A DNA stretch of 64,000 nt, taken from the NCBI GenBank assembly GCA_029211145.1, contig JARGEQ010000047.1:1-64000 (forward strand). Reading direction: 5' to 3'. Numbering within the stretch: position 1 is the first letter of the stretch; the number at the start of each line of letters is the position of its first letter. The stretch comes from Marinimicrococcus flavescens. Lineage in GTDB: Bacteria > Pseudomonadota > Alphaproteobacteria > Geminicoccales > Geminicoccaceae. Shown here piece after piece: positions 27,517 through 35,998 of the stretch. The position numbers were made by a program, and so were the translations under genes. The notes under the pieces were generated by a model that was given only the letters and a program-made list of their open reading frames with translations, did no database searches and was not told the origin of the DNA.

Positions 27517-28214
27517 GCCGCCATCCGCTCCGCCGTCAGATCGACCAGGCGCGTGGCCACCGCCTCGCGCACGTCCTCGTCGTGGAAGATCCCCACCATG
27601 GCGGCACCGCGCGCCTTGGCCTCCTCGATGAGCTGCACCACCGTGGCCCGGTTGCGGGCGTCGAGGGAGGCGGTGGGCTCGTCGAGCAGAAGTACCGGAT
27701 AGGGGTGGGCGAAGCCGCGGGCAATGTTCACCCGCTGCTGCTCGCCGCCCGAGAAGGTGGCGGGCGGGAGCGAGAAGAGCCGTTCGGGTATCGCCAGCCG
27801 GTCGAGGAGCGTGCCGGCCCGCTCGCGCGCCTCCTCGCGCGGCATGCCCAGCGTCACCAGCGGCTCGGCCACCACGTCGATGGCGGCCACCCGCGGCACC
27901 ACCCGCAGGAACTGGCTGACATAGCCCAGCGTGCGGCGGCGCACGTCGAGGACGGTGCGCGGGTCGGCCGAGACGAGATCGACGGGAGCGCCCTCATGGC
28001 TCACCAGCACCCGGCCGGCGCTGGCCTTGTAGGAGCCGTAGACGAGCTTGAGGACGGTGCTCTTGCCGACGCCCGAGGCGCCGGCCAGCACCACGCACTC
28101 GCCGGGCCGGACGGAGAAGCCCAGCCCGTCCAGGACCGGGATCTCGAGCCCGCCCTGGAGATGGAGGGTGAAGCGCTTCTCCAGCGCCTCGACGGAGAGA
28201 AGTGGCCTGGTCAT
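27513..28214 (-). CDS. phnL: C-P lyase accessory ATPase PhnL
   Basis: ABC-type ATPase (233 residues) that associates with the C-P lyase core rather than with a membrane transporter. Walker A GASGVGKST (45-53), signature FSGGEQQR and Walker B LLLDEPTASLD are intact, and the ending with GIFHDEDVREAVATRLVDL is PhnL-typical. It follows phnK by four bases. Confidence 0.9.
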   Translation of the reverse strand: MTRPLLSVEALEKRFTLHLQGGLEIPVLDGLGFSVRPGECVVLAGASGVGKSTVLKLVYGSYKASAGRVLVSHEGAPVDLVSADPRTVLDVRRRTLGYVSQFLRVVPRVAAIDVVAEPLVTLGMPREEARERAGTLLDRLAIPERLFSLPPATFSGGEQQRVNIARGFAHPYPVLLLDEPTASLDARNRATVVQLIEEAKARGAAMVGIFHDEDVREAVATRLVDLTAERMAA

Positions 28215-28218
28215 GGCA

Positions 28219-28995
28219 TCAGCCCTGCAGGATCGAGGCGACGAGGAGCTGGCTGTAGGAGTGCTGCGGGTCGTCGAGGATCTGGTCGGTCAGACCCGCC
28301 TCCACCACGCGGCCCCGCTGCATCACCATCATGCGGTGCGAGAGCAGCCGCGCCACCGCGAGATCGTGGGTCACGATGATGACGGAAAGCTGCAGCTCGG
28401 TGACCAGCGTGCGCATGAGATCGAGCAGCCGGGCCTGCACCGACACGTCGAGCCCGCCGGTAGGCTCGTCCATGAAGATCAGGCGGGGCCGCGAGACCAG
28501 GTTGCGGGCGATCTGCAGGCGCTGCTGCATGCCGCCCGAGAAGGTGCGCGGCAGATGGTCGATGCGCGGCGCCTCGATCTCGACCCGCTCCAGCCACTCC
28601 TGGGCCTCCTCGCGGATGCGGCCATAGTGGCGCGCCCCCACCGCCATCAGCCGCTCGCCGATATTGCCGCCGGCGGTGATCCCGAGGCGCAGCCCGTCGC
28701 GCGGGTTTTGATGCACATAGCCCCATTCGGTGCGCAGGAGCCAGCGCCGGCGCGCCTCGGAAAGCGCGCGCAGATCGACGATTCCGTCATGGCGGCTGTC
28801 ATAGCTGATGCTGCCGGCATCGGACTCCGCGAGCCCGGCCACGCAGCCCAGCAGCGTGCTCTTGCCCGAGCCGGATTCGCCGACCACGGCCAGCACCTCG
28901 CCCGGCCACAGATCGAAGCTCACCCCGTCGACCGCCTTCAAGGCGCCGTAGCGCTTGGCCAGGCCCTCGACGCGCAGCAGCGGCGTCTCGCTCAT
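28219..28995 (-). CDS. phnK: C-P lyase accessory ATPase PhnK
   Basis: ABC-type ATPase (258 residues) that docks onto the PhnGHIJ core complex. Walker [10 protein letters not shown] (39-47), FSGGMQQR (152-159), FMDEPTGGLD from 174. The segment GYVHQNPRDGLRLGI is typical of PhnK, not of transporter ATPases. Start overlaps the phnJ stop by four bases (ATGA). Confidence 0.92.
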   Translation of the reverse strand: MSETPLLRVEGLAKRYGALKAVDGVSFDLWPGEVLAVVGESGSGKSTLLGCVAGLAESDAGSISYDSRHDGIVDLRALSEARRRWLLRTEWGYVHQNPRDGLRLGITAGGNIGERLMAVGARHYGRIREEAQEWLERVEIEAPRIDHLPRTFSGGMQQRLQIARNLVSRPRLIFMDEPTGGLDVSVQARLLDLMRTLVTELQLSVIIVTHDLAVARLLSHRMMVMQRGRVVEAGLTDQILDDPQHSYSQLLVASILQG

Positions 28996-29885
28996 CGGCT
29001 CTCTCCTGCGCCGGGCCCCTCGCCCGCCGCGACGCGCTCGGCACAATGGTCGGTGTCCGAGCAGCAGAACATGCGGTTGCCCGCATCGTCGGTGACGACC
29101 TCGTCCAGATAGCTCCCGGTGGCCCCGCAGATGGCGCAGGGCTCGTCCCACTTCTGGATCTCGAAGGGATGGTCCTCGAAGTCGAGGCTCACCACCTTCG
29201 TGAAGGGCGGGATCGCGTAGATCCGCTTCTCGCGGCCGGCGCCGAAGAGCTGCAGCGCCGGGTTCATGTGCATCTTGGGGTTGTCGAACTTGGGGATCGG
29301 CGAGGGTGACATCACGTAGCGGTCGTTCACCAGCACCGGATAGGAATAGCTGGTAGCGATCCGCCCCAGGCGGGCGATATCCTCGTAGAGCCGCACATGC
29401 ATCACGCCGTAGTCGGCCAGCGCATGGAGCTTTCTGGTCTCCCGCTCGCGCGGCTCGAGAAAGCGCAGGGGCTCGGGGATCGGCACCTGGTAGACCAGGA
29501 TCTGCCCCTCGGTGAGCGGCTTCTCGGGGATCCGGTGGCGGGTCTGGATGATGCTCGCCTCGACGGTCCGCTCGGTGGTGGCGACACCCGCGGTGGTGGC
29601 GAAGAAGCGGCGGATCGAGACGGCGTTGGTGGTGTCGTCCGCCCCCTGGTCGATCACCTTGAGCACGTCCTCCTGGCCGATGCAGGCGGCGGTCACCTGG
29701 ATGCCGCCCGTGCCCCAGCCATAGGGCAGCGGCATGTCGCGCGAGGCAAACGGCACCTGGTAGCCGGGGATCGCCACCGCCTTGAGGAGCGCCCGGCGGA
29801 TCATCCGCTTGGTCTGCTCGTCGAGATAGGCGAAGTTGTAGCCTGCCAGCGTCCCGCCGCCGTCGATGTTCGTCGCGGCGCTCAT
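28992..29885 (-). CDS. phnJ: C-P lyase catalytic subunit PhnJ (radical SAM-like)
   Basis: Cleaves the carbon-phosphorus bond of 5-phospho-ribose-1-phosphonate using a [4Fe-4S] cluster and SAM. 297 residues, with nine extra N-terminal residues relative to E. coli. Cluster cysteines C250, C253, C275 and C281 match E. coli C241, C244, C266 and C272 in spacing; the glycyl-radical residue corresponds to G41 in IPGYQVPF (E. coli G32). The long conserved run GADDTTNAVSIRRFF is present. All key residues are kept, so the enzyme should be active. Overlaps both neighbours by four bases. Confidence 0.95.
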   Translation of the reverse strand: MSAATNIDGGGTLAGYNFAYLDEQTKRMIRRALLKAVAIPGYQVPFASRDMPLPYGWGTGGIQVTAACIGQEDVLKVIDQGADDTTNAVSIRRFFATTAGVATTERTVEASIIQTRHRIPEKPLTEGQILVYQVPIPEPLRFLEPRERETRKLHALADYGVMHVRLYEDIARLGRIATSYSYPVLVNDRYVMSPSPIPKFDNPKMHMNPALQLFGAGREKRIYAIPPFTKVVSLDFEDHPFEIQKWDEPCAICGATGSYLDEVVTDDAGNRMFCCSDTDHCAERVAAGEGPGAGESR

Positions 29886-30979
29886 TGGGCGGCCTCCGCA
29901 TTGCTCTCGCCGGCGGTCATGGCCCGCAGCCGGCGGATGTTCTCCAGCTCACCCTGGAAGTCGACATAGTGCGGCAGCTTCAGATGCTCGACGAAGCCCG
30001 AGGCCTGCACATTGTCGGCGTGGTAGAGCACGAATTCCTGGTCCTGGGCCGGCGCCGTGGCCTCGCCCGTGGCCTGTGCCTCCCTGAGCGCCCGGTCCAC
30101 CAGCGCCATGCTCATGGCGCGGCGCTCGGCATGGCCGAAGGCCAGGCCATAGCCGCGGGTGAACTGCGGCGGCTCGCTCCTCGAGCCCGTGAACTGGTTG
30201 ACCATCTCGCACTCGGTGACGGGAACGGTCCCGAGCTCCACCGCAAAGCCCAGCTCCTCCGGCACGAACTCGACCGCCACCTCGCCCATCCGCAGCTCGC
30301 CCACGAAGGGATGCGTGCTGCCGAAGCCGCGCTGGGTCGAGTAGCCGAGCGCCAGGAGAAAGCCCTCGTCGCCGCGCGACAGGCCCTGCAGCCAGAGATC
30401 GCGGTCGGCCGGGAACAGCAGCGGCTCGCGGGTGAGATCGGCAGTTCTCTCGCCGGCCGTCCCGGGCTCCTCCTGCTGCATCAGCCCCTCGCGGTCGAGG
30501 ATGGAGAGGACGTGCGGGCTCGTGCCGTCACCTTCGGGCGGCGCCTCGGGAGCGGGTGCCGGAGCCTCGCCCTCGGCCATCAGACAAAAATCGAGCAGGC
30601 GGTGGGTGTAGTCGAAGGTCGGCCCCAGGATCTGCCCGCCGGGCAGATCCTTGTAGGTGGCCGAGATCCGCCGCTGCACCAGCATGGCGCCGGTATCGAC
30701 GGGCTCGCTGTAGCCGAAGCGCGGCAGGGTGGTGCGGTAGGCGCGCAAGAGGAACGCCGCCTCGACCACGTCGCCGCGCGCCTGCTTGAGCGCCAGTGCG
30801 GCCAGCCCGGGGTCGAAGCAGGAGCCCTCGTTCATCACCCTGTCGACGGCGAGGCCCAGCTGCTCTTCGACCTGCGCCACGGAAAGCTCGGGCACGGCCC
30901 GATCGCCGCGGCGGCGCTCAGCGAGCCAGCGATGGGCGTTGTCGATCGCCCGCTCGCCGCCCTTGACGGCCACGTACAT
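29882..30979 (-). CDS. phnI: C-P lyase core subunit PhnI
   Basis: With PhnG, PhnH and PhnL it attaches the phosphonate to the ribose of ATP, displacing adenine (nucleosidase activity resides in PhnI). 365 residues; starts MYVAVKGGERAIDNAHRWL, a near-invariant PhnI opening. Other landmarks are QLGLAVDRVMNEGSCFDP, GYSTQRGFGSTHPFVGELR and TRGYGLAFGHAERRAMSMAL. A short Pro/Ala/Glu-rich insertion near residue 145-160 is the only unusual part. Confidence 0.95.
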   Translation of the reverse strand: MYVAVKGGERAIDNAHRWLAERRRGDRAVPELSVAQVEEQLGLAVDRVMNEGSCFDPGLAALALKQARGDVVEAAFLLRAYRTTLPRFGYSEPVDTGAMLVQRRISATYKDLPGGQILGPTFDYTHRLLDFCLMAEGEAPAPAPEAPPEGDGTSPHVLSILDREGLMQQEEPGTAGERTADLTREPLLFPADRDLWLQGLSRGDEGFLLALGYSTQRGFGSTHPFVGELRMGEVAVEFVPEELGFAVELGTVPVTECEMVNQFTGSRSEPPQFTRGYGLAFGHAERRAMSMALVDRALREAQATGEATAPAQDQEFVLYHADNVQASGFVEHLKLPHYVDFQGELENIRRLRAMTAGESNAEAAQ

Positions 30980-31581
30980 CAGCGGATCTCCACTTCGGTG
31001 GTGCGTGGCAGACCGGCGATGCGCGAGCCCGCCACCAGCACGATGTCGACCCCTTGCGGGAAGCTGCGGTGATTGGCCCGGAGCTGCCCGACCAGGCCGG
31101 CGTCGAGGCCGCCCACCCGCAAGACCGCGCTCTCCTCGATGCCCGGCCCGCGCAGCACCAGCTCCTGCCCGCCCTCGCCCAGCGCCTCGACCTCGAGGAG
31201 CAGCGTCGTCGAGCGGTCGGGATAGTCTGGCGTGCCTTGCGCGAACTCCTCCAACGCCGGCGCGGCGCCCCCCGGGGCCACCGCGAAGACGGCATCGCCC
31301 GTGCACTCCGTCACCGGGCAGCCGCAATGGAAGCGCAGGCTCGCGGCGGCTTCCCCGGCCTCGGCCAGCCACAAGGGCGTCTCGTAGTCGAGCAGGCTCA
31401 AGAGCAGGGCGTAACTGCCCCGGCTCAAGGGTGCCGGCGCCGCCGGCAGCCCGGCTCCCAGCTCGACGATCCGTCCCGGCCGCGAGAGCGCGTCCAGAAG
31501 ATGACGAAAATGCTCCTGGCTCGCCGTTACCGGATCGGCGAAGCCTTCGGCGATCGCGGCGTCTGTCCCGAGCGCAGCCAT
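30979..31581 (-). CDS. phnH: C-P lyase core subunit PhnH
   Basis: Core-complex subunit, 200 residues. Landmarks: a start with FRHLLDALSRPGRI, LLSLLDYETPLWL, RFHCGCPVT and a C-terminal half with GVDIVLVAGSRIAGLPRTT, as in characterised PhnH. It shares one base with each neighbour's stop or start, so the operon is tightly packed. Confidence 0.92.
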   Translation of the reverse strand: MAALGTDAAIAEGFADPVTASQEHFRHLLDALSRPGRIVELGAGLPAAPAPLSRGSYALLLSLLDYETPLWLAEAGEAAASLRFHCGCPVTECTGDAVFAVAPGGAAPALEEFAQGTPDYPDRSTTLLLEVEALGEGGQELVLRGPGIEESAVLRVGGLDAGLVGQLRANHRSFPQGVDIVLVAGSRIAGLPRTTEVEIR

Positions 31582-32033
31582 CAGCCCTCGCCCCGCACCA
31601 GCGTGAAGAAATCGACCTTGGTGGCGGCCGCCTTGCGGGCGGTCGTGGCGCGGGCGTCGGCCTGGGCCGCCGCCAGCGGCTCGACCAGCTCGCGCAGCAG
31701 CCGCTCGCGGCGCCCGTCCATCTGCAAGAGCGCGTCGAGGCGCGCCACCATCTCCGCGCGGCGCTTGTCGCGGCCGGCCACGTAGCCGTGCCCCACCGTC
31801 TCGCCGGCCACCACCGCGCAGCGGGTCACGGTCATCTCGCCCATGTTGAAGCGCCGCCCGGTGCCGCCCATCCGGCCGCGCACCATCACCAGCCCCGTCT
31901 CAGGGGCGCGCAGGAAGCGCATGGAGGGCGCGTCGGCCTCCCTCGCCCAGGCATCCGCCAGCGCCCCGGCCGGCGCTGCGGCGAGAACGCCCAGCCATCG
32001 CCGCCTCGTCTGCGTGAGATCCGTCCCGTTCAC
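31581..32033 (-). CDS. phnG: C-P lyase core subunit PhnG
   Basis: First gene of the leftward C-P lyase operon, 150 residues, a normal PhnG length. Landmarks: RRRWLGVLAAAP near the start, GLVMVRGRMGGTGRRFNMGEMTVTRC and VGHGYVAGRDKRRAEMVA. The frame is open far upstream, but the GTG at 32033 gives the family's N terminus. A palindrome 26 bases upstream of the GTG is a likely repressor site. Confidence 0.92.
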   Translation of the reverse strand: MNGTDLTQTRRRWLGVLAAAPAGALADAWAREADAPSMRFLRAPETGLVMVRGRMGGTGRRFNMGEMTVTRCAVVAGETVGHGYVAGRDKRRAEMVARLDALLQMDGRRERLLRELVEPLAAAQADARATTARKAAATKVDFFTLVRGEG

Positions 32034-32058
32034 CGCTGCACCTGCTCGCTTCCGATTG

Positions 32059-32074
32059 GTCTGGATATCTAGAC
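32059..32074. promoter_or_regulatory. Candidate PhnF operator
   Basis: GTCTGGATATCTAGAC is a 16-nt near-perfect palindrome (one mismatched pair) in the gap between divergent phnG and phnF. The GTCT...AGAC half-sites are of the kind bound by GntR/HutC-subfamily regulators, including PhnF proteins. The position would let PhnF repress both phnG-M and its own gene. Confidence 0.6.
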
Positions 32075-32135
32075 AACTCCACGCCACACTATGGCGGCGC
32101 CGCGACGGGGTAAAGCACGCAGAGGTGACGGGACC

Positions 32136-32906
32136 GTGACAGCAGACGGACGGATGCAGGGCGAGGAGCTGGAGCGCGAGGGCGGCATCGCCCTGTGGCG
32201 CCAGGTGGCGACGCGCCTGGCCTCGGAGATCCGCGGCCGCGGCGCTGCGGAGGATCCTCGCCTGCCGCCGGAATCGGCCCTGGCCGAGCGGTTCGGGGTC
32301 AACCGCCATACGGTGCGCCAGGCGCTGCGCCATCTGGCCGAGCAGGGCATCGTGCGCACCGAGCGCGGCCGCGGCACCTTCGTCAACGAGGTGATGGTGC
32401 ATTACAGCCTGGGCGAGAAGCCCCGCTTCGGCGCCAGCCTGCTGGCCGGCTACCGGCTGCCCGGCAGGCGCGTCCTCGACGCGGTGGCAGAGCCTGCGGA
32501 CGAGACGGTGGCCCGGCACCTCGGGCTCGCTGCCGGCACCATGGTCCTGCGGGTGCGCAGCCTGGGCCTCGCCGACGGCGTGCCGGTCTGCCTCGGCCAG
32601 ACCTGGCTGGAGGCCCGCCGCTTCCCCGATGCCGCGGCCGAGCTCGAGGCCGAAGGCTCCTTCACCCGCCTCTTCGCGCGCCACCGGATCAGCGACTACC
32701 GGCGCGCTACCACGCGGCTGCAGGCCCGCCGGGCGAGCCGGGAGGAAGCGGCCCTCCTGCAGCAGCCGGTCGGCGAGCCGGTGCTCGCCACCGAGGCCCT
32801 CGACGTCACCCCCGACGGCACGCCGCTGAGCTTCGCCGTTACCTCGTGGGCCGCCTCCCGGGTGGATTTCACGGTGGAGGCGCCAGCCGCGCCGGCGGCG
32901 CCTTGA
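32136..32906 (+). CDS. phnF: Phosphonate operon regulator PhnF (GntR family, HutC subfamily)
   Basis: DNA-binding repressor of about 256 residues. The N-terminal winged helix-turn-helix covers LPPESALAERFGVNRHTVRQ and RTERGRGTFV; a UTRA ligand-binding domain follows, with LGLADGVPVCLGQTW and the ending PLSFAVTSWAASRVDFTVE, typical for PhnF. Three in-frame starts are possible: ATG 32091, GTG 32136 and ATG 32154. The GTG has a GAGG upstream and leaves a family-like N terminus, but this is not decisive. Divergent from phnG, and followed by a third phnM-like gene. Confidence 0.85.
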   Translation: MTADGRMQGEELEREGGIALWRQVATRLASEIRGRGAAEDPRLPPESALAERFGVNRHTVRQALRHLAEQGIVRTERGRGTFVNEVMVHYSLGEKPRFGASLLAGYRLPGRRVLDAVAEPADETVARHLGLAAGTMVLRVRSLGLADGVPVCLGQTWLEARRFPDAAAELEAEGSFTRLFARHRISDYRRATTRLQARRASREEAALLQQPVGEPVLATEALDVTPDGTPLSFAVTSWAASRVDFTVEAPAAPAAP

Positions 32907-32968
32907 TGCTGTCACACAAGCCCGGCAGGAACGCCCCCATCCTCTGCCAGCTCACCGGAGACCGCGCG

Positions 32969-34102
32969 ATGCGCAGCCTTTTCAGCCGCCGTGTCCTGCT
33001 GCCCGACGGCACCATCCGCGCGGCCGCCCTCCACCTCGCCGAAGGCACGATCGCCGCGATCACGGAGGACACGGCGCCCGAGAAGGCTACGGATCTGGGG
33101 GAGCTGCTGCTGGCGCCGGGCCTGGTCGACATTCACGGCGATGCGTTCGAGCGGCAGATCATGCCCCGGCCCGGCGTGATGATCGACCTCAGGGTGGGGC
33201 TCGAGGAGACCGACCGCCAGCTCGCCGCCAACGGCGTCACCACCGCCTTCCACGGCCTCACCTGGTCCTGGGAGCCCGGCCTGCGCAGCACCGCCACGGG
33301 CCGCCGGGTGATCGACGCGCTGGCGGCACTGCGCGGCCGCGCCCTGGCAGACCACCGGCTCCACCTGCGCTTCGAGAACCACAATCTCGACGGGCTCGAC
33401 GAGGCCCTGGCGCTGGTGCGCGCGGGCGCCGTCGACCTGCTCGCCTTCAACGACCACACGCCGGCCATCGCCCGCAAGGCCCGCGCCGGCGCCTCGGGCG
33501 GCTATGCGGTGCGCAGCGGGATCTCGGTCGAGGCGTTCAACGCGCTGGCTTTCGCGGCGGCAGAGCGCGGCACCGAGGCCCAAGCCGCTGTCGCCACGCT
33601 CGCCGCCGCCGCCCGCGAGGCCGGCGTTGCCATGCTGTCCCACGACGACGACAGCGCCGAGCGGCGGCGGGCCTACGACGCGCTGGGCTGCCGGATCTGC
33701 GAGTTCCCGACCACCCGCGAGGCCGCCGCCGAGGCGCGCCGGCTGGGCAATCCTGTGGTGATGGGCTCGCCCAACGTGCTGCGCGGCAAGAGCCATATCG
33801 GCTGGGCCTCGGCCACCGACATGGTGGCCGAGGGCCTGTGCACCATCCTGGCCTCCGACTATTTCTACCCCGCCATGCTCCAGGCGCCCTACCGGCTCGA
33901 CCGGCTGGGCGTGCTGACGCTGGCCGAGGCCTGGCGGCTGGTCTCGCAGGCGCCGGCCGAGGCGTCCCGCCTCCACGACCGGGGGCGCCTCGCCCCGGGC
34001 CTGCGCGCCGACCTCGTGGCCGTCGACGACACCGATGCCACCCTGCCCCGCGTCGTCGCCGCCTGGACCGCCGGCCGCCCGGTCTGGGGGCCGGCGGGGT
34101 GA
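32969..34102 (+). CDS. phnM: Third, divergent PhnM-type amidohydrolase
   Basis: A 377-residue PhnM-family protein differing from the two in the leftward operon: the metal-binding start reads LVDIHGDAFERQIMPRPGV rather than ELHTDN, and GITTV is GVTTAF. It keeps the FNDHTP, SHDDDSAERR, CEFPTT, VMGSPNVLRGKSHIGW and ASDYFYPAML segments, so fold and metal site should be intact. The ATG at 32969 has GGAG eight bases upstream; an ATG at 32906 overlapping the phnF stop is less likely. Co-transcribed with phnF. Perhaps it acts on a different triphosphate or is the principal PhnM, with the others specialised. Confidence 0.85.
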   Translation: MRSLFSRRVLLPDGTIRAAALHLAEGTIAAITEDTAPEKATDLGELLLAPGLVDIHGDAFERQIMPRPGVMIDLRVGLEETDRQLAANGVTTAFHGLTWSWEPGLRSTATGRRVIDALAALRGRALADHRLHLRFENHNLDGLDEALALVRAGAVDLLAFNDHTPAIARKARAGASGGYAVRSGISVEAFNALAFAAAERGTEAQAAVATLAAAAREAGVAMLSHDDDSAERRRAYDALGCRICEFPTTREAAAEARRLGNPVVMGSPNVLRGKSHIGWASATDMVAEGLCTILASDYFYPAMLQAPYRLDRLGVLTLAEAWRLVSQAPAEASRLHDRGRLAPGLRADLVAVDDTDATLPRVVAAWTAGRPVWGPAG

Positions 34103-34105
34103 GGC

Positions 34106-35389
34106 TCAGCCCATCATGGCCCCGGGCAGGAACAGCACCAGCGCCGGGAAGAAGGTGATCAGCAGCAGCACCGCCACCATCGCGAGCAGCAGCGGCAGGA
34201 TCTCCCTGGAGAAATCCTCCATGCGGACCCGCATGATGGCGGTGGTGGTGTACATCAGCGTGCCCACCGGCGGGGTCACGCCGCCGATGGTGAGGTTGAC
34301 CACCATCACCAGCCCGAAATGCACCGGATCGATGCCGAGCTTGACCACCGCCGGCACGAGGATAGGCGCCAGCAGGATGAGCGCGGCGGTGCCCTCGAGC
34401 AGCATGCCCACCGCCACCAGCAACAGGTTGATGAGCAGCAGCATCATCCACGGCTGCTCGGTGAGTGCCACCAGGCCCTTGGCGAGAGCCGGCGGGATGC
34501 GCTCCCAGGCCATGTAGAAGCCGAAGGCGGAGGCCGCGCAGATGATGAGCATCACCGTGCTGGTGGCGAGCAGCGTTTCCAGCATGATCGGCCAGGCCGA
34601 GGCGAGCCTCAGCTCGCCATGGGCGAACGCGCCTACCACGATCGCATAGAGCACGGTCATGGCGCCGGCCTCGGTCGGCGTGAATACGCCGAAGCGGATT
34701 CCCACCAGGATGAAGACCGGGATGGTCAGCGACCAGGCGGCCTCCCTGAAGGCCTTGCCGAGCTCCTGCCCGCTCACGAAGCGGTCGCGCACCGCCTTGT
34801 AGCCGCGCCGGCCGGCGATCAGCCGGGTGGTGAGCATCAGCGCCACGCACAGCATGATTCCCGGCACCACGCCGCCGATGAACAGGCGGCCGATCGAGAC
34901 GTCGGCCAGAAAGCCGTAGACGATCAGGCCGATGCCGGGCGGGATGATGGGCGTCACCACGGCCGCACCGGCGGTGACCGCCGCCACGAAGCCGGGCGCA
35001 TAGCCGCGGCGCACCATCTCCGGGCCCAGCATCTTGGCCTGCATGGCGGCATCGGCGTTGGCCGAGGCGGAAAGCCCGCCCATGAGCGTGGCCAGCACGA
35101 TGTTGGCCTGGGCCAGCCCGCCGCGCCAGTGGCCGACCAGCGCGTCGGCAAGGGCCATGAGCCGGCGGGTGATGCCGGCATGGTTCATGATGGAGCCGGC
35201 GAGGATGAAGAAGGGCACCGCCAGGAGCGGGAAGCTCTCGGTGACGCTCACGATCTTCTGGACATAGATGCCGATGGGCGGGCCTGCGCCCAAGAGGAAG
35301 AAGGAGAGTGCGGCGATCGCCATGGCGAAGGCCACCGGCACGTTGATGGCGAAAAGGACGAACATCGCGGCGAGCGGCAGCCAGGTCAC
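34106..35389 (-). CDS. dctM: TRAP transporter large permease (DctM)
   Basis: Main channel subunit of a sodium-driven TRAP importer, 427 residues, about 12 helices. DctM landmarks: PLLAVPFFILAGSIMNHAGI, GGLSASANADAAMQAKMLGPEM, PIIPPGIGLIVYGFLADVSIGRLFIGG and LTIGGVTPPVGTLMY. It overlaps the small permease gene by four bases and converges on phnM3 with a three-base gap. Confidence 0.92.
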   Translation of the reverse strand: MTWLPLAAMFVLFAINVPVAFAMAIAALSFFLLGAGPPIGIYVQKIVSVTESFPLLAVPFFILAGSIMNHAGITRRLMALADALVGHWRGGLAQANIVLATLMGGLSASANADAAMQAKMLGPEMVRRGYAPGFVAAVTAGAAVVTPIIPPGIGLIVYGFLADVSIGRLFIGGVVPGIMLCVALMLTTRLIAGRRGYKAVRDRFVSGQELGKAFREAAWSLTIPVFILVGIRFGVFTPTEAGAMTVLYAIVVGAFAHGELRLASAWPIMLETLLATSTVMLIICAASAFGFYMAWERIPPALAKGLVALTEQPWMMLLLINLLLVAVGMLLEGTAALILLAPILVPAVVKLGIDPVHFGLVMVVNLTIGGVTPPVGTLMYTTTAIMRVRMEDFSREILPLLLAMVAVLLLITFFPALVLFLPGAMMG

Positions 35390-35928
35390 TTGCCCTCTCC
35401 TTCCTGCCCGAAGACCGGCCCCCGGCCCAGCATCCGCGCGGTGTGGCGCACCGCCATGAGGGCGAAGCCCAGCGTCACCGCGGCATAGACCACCGAGAGC
35501 GGCAGCCGCAGCACCGAGCTCGGATTGTCCCAGTTGTCGCCGGTGAAGCCGACACCGAGCCAGGCGACGTAGAGCATGAAGACGAGCAGCCCGGTATCGA
35601 CCGCGCGCTGCAGCCGGCGGCGCAGGCCGTCGGGCAGCCGGATGACCAGAAGCTCGATGCTCACGTGCAGGCCTCGCTTCACGCCGGCGGCGGCCCCCAG
35701 AAAGACCACCCAGGCAAACGCCATGGCGGCGATCTCGCCGGTCCAGGCTGCCGGCTGGGTCATGACGTAGCGGGTGAGCACGCCCCAGGCCACCGACAGC
35801 ACGACCACCACCAGCGCCGCCGCGGCGATCAGCTCCTCGAGATTGTCGAGCGCGCGAAGCGCCATGCTCCGGTCCGCCATGCGCCCCGACTCCCGGCGGG
35901 GCAAGGCACGGCGCAGCGAGACGCCCAT
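35386..35928 (-). CDS. dctQ: TRAP transporter small permease (DctQ)
   Basis: Four-helix partner of DctM, about 180 residues. The helices are LIAAAALVVVVLSVAWGVLT, EIAAMAFAWVVFLGAAAGVKRG (with the family's F.W..FLGAA.G.K), then two more in the C-terminal half. ATG 35928 (GGAG nine bases upstream) is used here; ATG 35880 would give 164 residues and is about as plausible. It follows the binding-protein gene after 70 bases. Confidence 0.85.
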   Translation of the reverse strand: MGVSLRRALPRRESGRMADRSMALRALDNLEELIAAAALVVVVLSVAWGVLTRYVMTQPAAWTGEIAAMAFAWVVFLGAAAGVKRGLHVSIELLVIRLPDGLRRRLQRAVDTGLLVFMLYVAWLGVGFTGDNWDNPSSVLRLPLSVVYAAVTLGFALMAVRHTARMLGRGPVFGQEGEGK

Positions 35929-35998
35929 CGGCGGCTTCTCCAGATCGGTGAATGAGAGCGTCGGCCCGGCCGCGATGGCCAGGCCGATCGGCCGGCCG

